From: JBLIOB01 sp047639575
Lineage (GTDB): Bacteria; Bacteroidota; Bacteroidia; Flavobacteriales_D; Parvicellaceae
Reading direction: 5' to 3'
Assembly: GCA_047639575.1 (NCBI GenBank)
Contig: JBLIOB010000068.1
Location: forward strand, 1 to 17,359
Length of the DNA: 17,359 bases
Shown: positions 1 to 5,879 of the stretch, piece by piece
How positions within the stretch are numbered: the first letter of the stretch is position 1
How the letters are laid out: each line of letters starts with the position of its first letter
Position numbers and translations under genes: made by a program
The notes under the pieces: model-generated
Told to the model about the DNA's origin: nothing
The model's database searches: none
Seen by the model: only the letters and a program-made list of their open reading frames with translations

Positions 1-2372
1 GGCATAAAACCGACATTCAATGCTCCAGCTAGAGTTTCATCATAAGTATAGATGGAAGTAAAGCTAAAAGCTGGATAATCAGACCCTAAAAAACCTGAAG
101 TTATAAAGTCATCATTAAATTGAGCTAAAGTTGCTCCCGAAATAGCAGAAGTTAAGAATCTCCAATTTGTTGGCCCTGCATCAATATATCTTTGCATTGT
201 AATGTTTCCAATTATTGGATTAAGGAAAGAACAATTAGAAACAGTAGAAAACACGTTCGTACCTGTTGTAGGTATTGGTCCATCAGAAAATATAGTGGAA
301 CCAGTCCAATTTTTTAAAGTATAAGAATTTTCATTTTCAAAAGAACCAGAACTATATTGTAATTGTAAGTTAGAACCGTTGCTAATGTAAAAATTATTTT
401 GAGATTCAGCCCCTTTGCAATAAAAATTACCAATAGAAACACCATCAACTAGAACAGTTATTTGACCACCATTCCAATCATCTCCCCAACTATCATACAT
501 CTCTAATGTATATTTACATTTAAAAGGAATTTCATTTATTCTTGCAGTACCTGAAGCATCAGAAATTAGAGTTAGGGAATTGTTCGTGTTCAAATTACCA
601 GTTATTATATCTAATTCTCCAGTTAGTTCAATACTACCAGAACTAATAGTAGCATCGATTTCATTATCTATAATAAGATTTGTTAAGCGTTGATTAGATG
701 TAAAATTAATATCGTTTCCATAAGAAGTACCTTTTAAAGTTACTGTCCCATCATTACAATTGAAAGTTCCATCGTTGGTCCAATCTCCATATATTGTAAT
801 TTCACTTGTACTATTTAAAGTTAAACCACCAGAAGTTTGAATATCTAAGTTTTTACACTCTCCAGCAGATCCAGATATTGTTGGCATATTAGAAGGGCCT
901 GTTGGAATTAATGCGTTAACACTCAAGTCAGGTGTGCCGTTTTCCCAGTTAGCGTCATTATGCCAATCTGTATTGATAGACCCATTCCATCTAGATGTGA
1001 TAGTACAACAACCTGGTAATCGACATGGAGCAGAATTATCTCCATTTATTTGATCAAATGTAATTGCACCAGCTGTAGAAAATAATCTTCCTTCTAGTGT
1101 GCAATTAGCACTAATAGCAACCGCACCATTGTTTGCAAGATAAGCACCTTTCATAATACTTCCTGCTCCCGCAGAAATGGCTCCCTCAGCAACCCAAAAC
1201 ACACTACAAGCTTGCGCACCGTTAGTTAAAACAACAGATGAAGCAGCTCCAGCTGCAAATGCACCTCCAAACCTGAAAACAAAAACAGCATTAGTATCTC
1301 CTAAACCATCTAAAGTAAGGGTTCCAGCCATAGAACCCGCACCAGCTATGGTATAGACTCCTGCAGCCAGAGTTTCGCCACCACCAAATGCTGGGGGGTG
1401 AGAACCATTAGTTGAAGAATGGTTAATAAGTTGATTGTAAAGAGCATTCAAATCAATTTTTGTTTTAGCTGTTTCTGGGGTTGGAGGGTAAAATGATCCG
1501 TTTACCGTAGACGTTCCAAAGCCACTTATAATACCAAGATCTGAGCCTATATTACCCGTCAAATTAGAAGTCCCAGTATTTGTTATTGCGCCACTACTTG
1601 TAAAAGCCACAAAATTGATAGTTCCTCCAAAATCTGGAATACAGCAACTTAGAATAGGAGTAGGGGGAAGCGGAGCACATGAAGATATACATATAGGAAT
1701 AGAACCTGTTGTTGGACCAAATGCAACTGCACCGGTTGTAGAAAGTAATCGTCCTTCAATGTTACAACCAGAAGCTGCTGAAACTGCTGCATTATTAGCT
1801 AAAATAGTGCCTTTCATTATTGTTGATGCATCCAACGAAATAGCACCTTCAGACACCCAAAAAACATTACAAGCTTGTGCTCCGTTAGTTAATGTAACAG
1901 ATGAAGCTGCACCAGCTGCAAATGCACCTCCAAACCTAAAAATAAACAAACTACAAGTATCGCCTAAACCATTAAGTGTTAGATTTCCGGCTAATGATCC
2001 AGCACCAGCTATTGCATATATTCCTGAAGTAAGAGTTTCTCCACTTCCAAATGCTGGAGCATGTGGAGGTTCTGTTGCAGGAATTGAAAATAATAGATTA
2101 TATGCGTTAATTACATCGATTTTTGCTTGAGCAGTTACCGAATCAGCATTATAAAAAGATCCGTTTACAGTTGAGGTTCCAAAGCCTGAAATTGAACCAA
2201 GGTCTGTGCCTATATCTCCAGTAATAGTAGAAACTCCAGTATTAGATACTGCACCATTACAGGAGAACAGCATAAAATTTTCAGCAGTTCCAAGATCAAT
2301 AACTTGACCAAAACTTAAGAATGGGAGACTTAAGAGTCCAATTATAAAAGCTCTATAATTTGTGCTTCTCAT
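1..2372 (-). CDS. Secreted protein with two DUF3494 (ice-binding family) domains, C-terminus beyond window
   Basis: Partial gene: about 790 codons are present and the frame is still open at the left edge. Residues 1-23 form a signal peptide ending in SFGQ. Two DUF3494 domains follow, at about 24-228 and 245-450, each with the family's NGAVSNTG, TGxIGxDLG, FGSGETL, GVYTIAGAGS, FRFGGAF, VFWVxEGAIS and EGRLLSTTGA segments. They are joined by a CCIPDFG linker. After a second cysteine cluster (GCC, near 455) come a WNGS..TDWHNDANW module (about 460-520), a DSWGDDWNGG module (about 620-640) and a QRYIDAGPTNWRFL segment (about 724), all typical of T9SS cargo; a sorting domain would be expected beyond the edge. 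DUF3494 members are beta-solenoids, and several bind ice; here ice binding is inferred, and surface adhesion or matrix roles are possible. The start ATG overlaps the upstream gene's stop (TAATG), so translation is probably coupled. Confidence 0.88.
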   Translation of the reverse strand, partial: MRSTNYRAFIIGLLSLPFLSFGQVIDLGTAENFMLFSCNGAVSNTGVSTITGDIGTDLGSISGFGTSTVNGSFYNADSVTAQAKIDVINAYNLLFSIPATEPPHAPAFGSGETLTSGIYAIAGAGSLAGNLTLNGLGDTCSLFIFRFGGAFAAGAASSVTLTNGAQACNVFWVSEGAISLDASTIMKGTILANNAAVSAASGCNIEGRLLSTTGAVAFGPTTGSIPICISSCAPLPPTPILSCCIPDFGGTINFVAFTSSGAITNTGTSNLTGNIGSDLGIISGFGTSTVNGSFYPPTPETAKTKIDLNALYNQLINHSSTNGSHPPAFGGGETLAAGVYTIAGAGSMAGTLTLDGLGDTNAVFVFRFGGAFAAGAASSVVLTNGAQACSVFWVAEGAISAGAGSIMKGAYLANNGAVAISANCTLEGRLFSTAGAITFDQINGDNSAPCRLPGCCTITSRWNGSINTDWHNDANWENGTPDLSVNALIPTGPSNMPTISGSAGECKNLDIQTSGGLTLNSTSEITIYGDWTNDGTFNCNDGTVTLKGTSYGNDINFTSNQRLTNLIIDNEIDATISSGSIELTGELDIITGNLNTNNSLTLISDASGTARINEIPFKCKYTLEMYDSWGDDWNGGQITVLVDGVSIGNFYCKGAESQNNFYISNGSNLQLQYSSGSFENENSYTLKNWTGSTIFSDGPIPTTGTNVFSTVSNCSFLNPIIGNITMQRYIDAGPTNWRFLTSAISGATLAQFNDDFITSGFLGSDYPAFSFTSIYTYDETLAGALNVGFM

Positions 2373-4282
2373 TAATTTGAGATTACAAATTTTTCCATTA
2401 ATGTTTTTGATTCTAAATTAATCTGTAGGATATAAACACCATTATTATAACCGGATAAAAGAATCGGGGTTAGATAATTTTCGGAATAAAAAATTATTTC
2501 TCCAAATAAATTACGAATAGAAATTGACTTTATCTTTTCCTCTGGAAAATTAAAAGAGATGTTTAAAAAGTTATTTGCAGGGTTAGGATAAATAGAGACG
2601 ACAGCTTGGCTTTCAAGACAAGATTCTAGAGCTAAAGTTTTGAAATATTCATAATTTCCGTCATAATCTGTTTGTTTTAATCTGTAGTATGACATCTCAA
2701 AACTATTGTTGATATCAATATATGAATAATACCTTATCTCATTGGAGTTTCCTGCACCGACAACTGTTGAAATTATTTGCCAGTTAATTCCATCATTACT
2801 TCGTTCAATTGTGTAATAATCATTATTAATTTCTGAAGCTGTGCTCCATTCAAGAGTTGCACCGTGATTTTCACACATTACTTCAAATGATAGTAATTCA
2901 ATAGGAAGAAGAGTAGAAGTGGTAGGTGCGTGGCAAGGTGCTGTGTTATCTGCGGTAATCTGATCAAGAGAAATGGCGCCATTTGTAGAAAACAATCTTC
3001 CTTCGATATCTACACCTTTGCTTATTGCCACTGCATCATTATTTGAAATATAGGTTCCTTTGATAACACTATTTGTTCCAAAAGAAATGGCCCCCTCAAC
3101 TACCCAAAAAATGCTGCATGGAGATGCTTGATTTATTAAAATCATATTTGAATTAGCTGCTCCAGTAAGTGTTCCTCTAATTTTAAAGATAAAAACAGCA
3201 TCAGTATCGTTTTGGGCATCCAAGGTTAAGTTTCCAGCCATAGAACAGGCCTGATCAACATAATATACCCCGCCTGTTAATGTTTCGCCACCGCCAAATA
3301 CTGCTCCATGGGTAGAATTAGTTACTATATTCAGGCTCAACTGATTATACAATGAAAATAAATCAATCTTGGTTTGAGCTGTAACTGAGTTTGCGCTGTA
3401 AATTGTCCCCGCAACGGTTGTTGGCAACGCAAATCCAGTAATAGCTCCAGCATCTGACCCTATATGTTCTGTCAACGCTGAAGTGCTAACATTACTTACT
3501 GCTCCGTTACTTGTAAAGATCACAAAATCGATTGTTGCACCAAACTCTGGACTGCAACATGGTGGAGAGGCCGGAAGTGCTACGTTACCGGAACAGGAAG
3601 GAATCTGTGCTATTGCTGGTCCAAAAGCTATTGCTCCGGTGGTAGAAAGCATTCTTCCTTCAAGGTCGCAATTGGCAGCTGCTGAAACTGCAGCATTATT
3701 GGCTAAAAGTGTTCCTTTCATTATTGTAAATTCAGCAAGGGCAATGGCACCTTCTACAACCCAAAACACATTACATGATCTAGCATTATTTATTAATATA
3801 ACCTGTGAAGATGCTCCAACAGCAAAAGCTCCTCCAAACCTAAAAATAAATATTGCGTTACTATCCCCTAATCCGTCTAGGGTAATTTGTCCAGCCAAAG
3901 AACCTGCACCGGCTATAGTATATACACCGGTTGCAAGAGTCTCTCCACTGCCAAAAGCTGGAGTATGTGTGGTATTGGTGGCAGGTATCGACATTAATTG
4001 ATTATAAGCTATAAACAAATCGGTTTTAGCTTGGGCAGTTGTAACATCTGAATTATATATGGTTCCGGTATGAACTGTAGGAGCTCCAAAACCAGAAACG
4101 ACACCAATGTCTGAACCAATATTTCCTGTAAGCGTTGATGTTCCAGTGTTAGCAACTGCACCATTACTTGTAAACAAGGCAAAACTTTCGATAGTCCCTA
4201 GGCTCAACGTCTGTGCAAAACCAAGGCACGGAATAAATAGCAAGCTTAAAATGATAAGGTATGTCTTAAAAACATTATTCAT
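2372..4282 (-). CDS. Secreted two-domain DUF3494 (ice-binding family) protein with T9SS sorting domain
   Basis: This 636-residue protein begins with a signal peptide (residues 1-24, ending in GFAQ). DUF3494 domains lie at about 25-230 and 248-450, separated by a CCSPEFG linker like that of the neighbouring gene. Residues about 458-555 form the beta-rich LLSFEV...YYRLKQTDYDG module common ahead of sorting domains. Residues about 560-636 are a T9SS type A sorting domain (SIYPNPANN, LSGYNNGVYILQI, EKFVISN end). The protein is therefore expected to cross the outer membrane through T9SS and be anchored or released. It shares its architecture with the downstream gene, so the pair probably arose by tandem duplication. 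The second domain is the most diverged of the four. The ATG at 4282 was chosen because it alone gives the signal peptide; two other ATGs seven bases away on either side are out of frame. Ice binding is inferred from family only. Confidence 0.93.
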   Translation of the reverse strand: MNNVFKTYLIILSLLFIPCLGFAQTLSLGTIESFALFTSNGAVANTGTSTLTGNIGSDIGVVSGFGAPTVHTGTIYNSDVTTAQAKTDLFIAYNQLMSIPATNTTHTPAFGSGETLATGVYTIAGAGSLAGQITLDGLGDSNAIFIFRFGGAFAVGASSQVILINNARSCNVFWVVEGAIALAEFTIMKGTLLANNAAVSAAANCDLEGRMLSTTGAIAFGPAIAQIPSCSGNVALPASPPCCSPEFGATIDFVIFTSNGAVSNVSTSALTEHIGSDAGAITGFALPTTVAGTIYSANSVTAQTKIDLFSLYNQLSLNIVTNSTHGAVFGGGETLTGGVYYVDQACSMAGNLTLDAQNDTDAVFIFKIRGTLTGAANSNMILINQASPCSIFWVVEGAISFGTNSVIKGTYISNNDAVAISKGVDIEGRLFSTNGAISLDQITADNTAPCHAPTTSTLLPIELLSFEVMCENHGATLEWSTASEINNDYYTIERSNDGINWQIISTVVGAGNSNEIRYYSYIDINNSFEMSYYRLKQTDYDGNYEYFKTLALESCLESQAVVSIYPNPANNFLNISFNFPEEKIKSISIRNLFGEIIFYSENYLTPILLSGYNNGVYILQINLESKTLMEKFVISN

Positions 4283-4289
4283 TATTCAT
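4273..4289 (-). promoter_or_regulatory. Heptamer-repeated start region between kinase remnant and DUF3494 gene
   Basis: Read on the minus strand, ATGAATA occurs twice and is followed by a third ATG. The three ATGs begin at 4289, 4282 and 4275, in three different frames. The first overlaps the kinase stop codon (TAATG) but encodes only Met-Asn-Asn-Glu before TAA. The second opens the DUF3494 gene. Removing one heptamer unit would place the DUF3494 ATG directly in the TAATG overlap, as at the next gene junction. This arrangement could tune translational coupling; that role is inference. Confidence 0.5.
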
Positions 4290-5500
4290 TATACTTTGTT
4301 TTTCTTCAAGTTAATTTTGATAGAGTTTTTCTTCAAATGTTTCTGAACTATTGACATTACGTCTTTTATCATAAATGGCTTTGACAGGTATTCATTGCAT
4401 CCAGCAGCAATTGCTTTTTCATTGTCACCTTCAAATACGTGCGCTGCTTGAGCGATAATAATGACGTCCTTATTAAATTTACGTATCTTCTTAGAAGCCT
4501 CATGCCCGTCCATTAAGGGCATCTGAATATCCATCAATATCAAATCTATGTCTGGGTTGCTAAGGCATAATTTAATTGCTTCTTTACCGTTTTTAGCATG
4601 AAGGATTTCCTCACTTATTTCTTTAAGCGTAATACGTAGTAGTAAGTATAAAGTTTCATCGTCTTCGACAATTAGAATATTCAACTTTTTTTCTAGTACC
4701 TTAGTACTATCGAAAGCTGGCTCAATTGAAAGCAAGTCAATTACATTTTGCTCGTTAATATTTGATTCACTTATATTAAGATCCATCAAGCCGGATTCTA
4801 TTTTCGAAATACTAATAATGTCATTTATAGTATTTAACATGCGATGACCACTTTTTTCAATAATACGGATATAGTCTTGTTGCTGTTCTCCAATTAGAGT
4901 GGGGCTTTTAAGTAGTTCTGAAAAGCCAAGAATACCATTCATAGGGGCCCTGATTTCATGACTCATATTTGCTAAAAAAGCCGACTTTAACCAATCACTC
5001 TGCTCAGCATTTTCTTTAGCAATCACTAACTTCATTGCTCGTTTTTCTTTTTCGTTATTTTGAAAAGCAACTTCTTTATTGGCAGCTATTAGCTCTGCTG
5101 CTCGTTTTTCCTTTTCATTATTCTGATACACAAGTTCTTTATTCGCAACTATTAACTCAGATGATCGCTTTTCCCTTACAATATTCTGCAGCCTCAGCTC
5201 CTCCATAGAAGTTCTTTCCCTGGTGATGTCATCAACCACCATTACAAATTTGTTTCCTGTTTGAAAAAAAGCATTTAGATTATAATACTTTTTTGTGATT
5301 TTGTTATAGTCTTCAAACTGAGTTGGTTTTTTATCAAATACAACAGAGGCTAATTTATTGATCCAAGATTGTTCCGTCTTAGGATAAATTTGCTTAATCG
5401 TTTTACCAACAGTTGAATTAACTTCCCTTTCCGATTGTTTTTCAAAGGCAGGATTAACCATAATAAATTTATAGTCTCTAGGCTTTCTATTCTTGTCCAC
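4289..5500 (-). CDS. ATPase-less PAS/HisKA/receiver protein (truncated hybrid histidine kinase)
   Basis: This is a 403-residue remnant of a hybrid kinase. Residues 1-95 are a PAS domain missing its first strand (it begins at DYKFIMVNPAFE). Residues 107-168 form a signalling coiled coil made of about three 21-residue repeats (EKEKRAAELIAANKE type). HisKA lies at about 169-237 with the phospho-accepting His181 in SHEIRAPMNG. A receiver follows at about 273-391 with acidic D280/D281, phospho-acceptor D324 (LMDIQMP) and K374 (SKPF). The HATPase_c domain, normally between HisKA and receiver, is absent: residue 250 runs straight into the receiver linker. The conserved receiver Thr/Ser is Ala352 (IIAQAAH). 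The protein cannot autophosphorylate by itself; it could be a phospho-relay partner or a decaying gene. The start is a GTG at 5500; an in-frame stop lies at 5525-5527, so the PAS N-terminus is truly cut. It precedes the DUF3494 genes closely enough for co-transcription. Confidence 0.85.
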   Translation of the reverse strand: MDKNRKPRDYKFIMVNPAFEKQSEREVNSTVGKTIKQIYPKTEQSWINKLASVVFDKKPTQFEDYNKITKKYYNLNAFFQTGNKFVMVVDDITRERTSMEELRLQNIVREKRSSELIVANKELVYQNNEKEKRAAELIAANKEVAFQNNEKEKRAMKLVIAKENAEQSDWLKSAFLANMSHEIRAPMNGILGFSELLKSPTLIGEQQQDYIRIIEKSGHRMLNTINDIISISKIESGLMDLNISESNINEQNVIDLLSIEPAFDSTKVLEKKLNILIVEDDETLYLLLRITLKEISEEILHAKNGKEAIKLCLSNPDIDLILMDIQMPLMDGHEASKKIRKFNKDVIIIAQAAHVFEGDNEKAIAAGCNEYLSKPFMIKDVMSIVQKHLKKNSIKINLKKNKV

Positions 5501-5508
5501 TTTTAGTT

Positions 5509-5706
5509 CGCAATCAATCGTCCATTAAAATCGAAAAATTAATCGTTACAGACATAGTCGGTAATGTTGTTAAATCTGTTAATCTAAATTCCAAAGAGGG
5601 TAGAGTGAGTCTTGATCTATCCAATCAAAATTCTGGAATCTATTTCTGATAATTGGTTGCGGATGGAAGGAAGTTGGCTTCAGTTAAATTGGTTTTGGTA
5701 AAACAG
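5509..5706 (+). pseudogene. Fragment of a T9SS sorting-domain gene, two in-frame stops
   Basis: Frame +1 from 5509 reads as the last part of a T9SS type A sorting domain: IEKLIVTDIVGNVVKSVNL, then VSLDLSNQNSGIYF, two consecutive stops (TGA 5647-5649 and TAA 5650-5652), and then the expected LVADGRKLASVKLVLVKQ ending. The pattern DIxGNVV...LSNQNSGIYF..L...G...S.KLVL is diagnostic for this family. Both sides of the stops remain in the same frame, so this is a decayed gene rather than a chance match. No N-terminal part is present: the homology stops where the oppositely oriented kinase remnant begins, which points to a rearrangement breakpoint at about 5505-5525. Confidence 0.75.
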
Positions 5707-5724
5707 TTGTTTGACCTATGTTTG
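5694..5724 (+). promoter_or_regulatory. Bacteroidota-type promoter match (TTTG, 19 bp, TATGTTTG)
   Basis: TTTG at 5694-5697 and TATGTTTG at 5717-5724 are separated by exactly 19 bases. This fits the Bacteroidota housekeeping promoter pattern (-33 TTTG and -7 TAnnTTTG). Transcription would begin near 5731 and proceed through the tRNA-like fragment into the hairpin terminator at 5806-5838. No open reading frame of note lies between. It may be the former promoter of a tRNA gene, or it may drive a small RNA of roughly 105 bases. Confidence 0.45.
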
Positions 5725-5772
5725 ACCTCAAACTTTTCAACAACTTAAAACCCCATTAAACAAAGACTTAAA

Positions 5773-5802
5773 GAGGTGGGTTCGAATTCCTCCTTCACCG
5801 CA
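5773..5802 (+). other. tRNA 3'-end remnant (serine-type), candidate attachment site
   Basis: The stretch holds a T-loop (TTCGAAT, 5781-5787) flanked by a T-stem with four pairs (one G-U) and one T-T mismatch. An acceptor 3' strand CTTCACC (5793-5799), discriminator G (5800) and CA follow. This matches the end of Bacteroidota and proteobacterial tRNA-Ser genes (..TTCACCGCA). The 75 bases upstream contain no GGTGAAG acceptor partner, D-arm or anticodon arm, so no complete tRNA exists here. Integrative elements that enter tRNA 3' ends leave such a fragment at the end distal to the intact tRNA. The orientation would put that element to the left. The isotype is a best guess. Confidence 0.6.
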
Positions 5803-5805
5803 ACC

Positions 5806-5838
5806 AAAGGGCTTCCGATTTATCGGGAGCCCTTTTTA
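5806..5838 (+). terminator. Strong intrinsic terminator
   Basis: AGGGCT (5808-5813), a T-G wobble and CCGAT (5815-5819) pair with ATCGG (5822-5826) and AGCCCT (5828-5833) across a two-base centre. A run of five T's follows on the plus strand. The flanking A's also pair with T's, making the hairpin usable from the minus strand, where it could stop transcripts of the WG-repeat gene ending at 5880. Its position directly after the tRNA-like 3' end suggests that it was the original tRNA terminator. Confidence 0.85.
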
Positions 5839-5848
5839 TTTAGCTAAG

Positions 5849-5872
5849 TTTCTGAAGTCAAGTTATCAGAAA
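5849..5872. repeat. Inverted repeat behind WG-repeat gene
   Basis: TTTCTGA (5849-5855) and TCAGAAA (5866-5872) form a perfect 7-bp stem around a 10-base loop, 8 bases beyond the minus-strand stop codon at 5880. No T-run follows on either strand, so it is at best an RNA-stabilising hairpin or an accessory to the terminator at 5806-5838. Confidence 0.4.
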
Positions 5873-5879
5873 TTAAACA

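Noticed and set aside
1615..2130. 171-codon + strand open frame across a DUF3494 domain
   Set aside because: It is antisense to a clear DUF3494 coding region. A similar antisense frame (3483-4001) lies over the homologous domain of the next gene, as expected from shared codon composition; it has no signal or domain of its own.
5036..5170. About 63-base tandem repeats inside the kinase remnant
   Set aside because: They encode the 21-residue coiled-coil repeat common in hybrid kinases and need no separate explanation.
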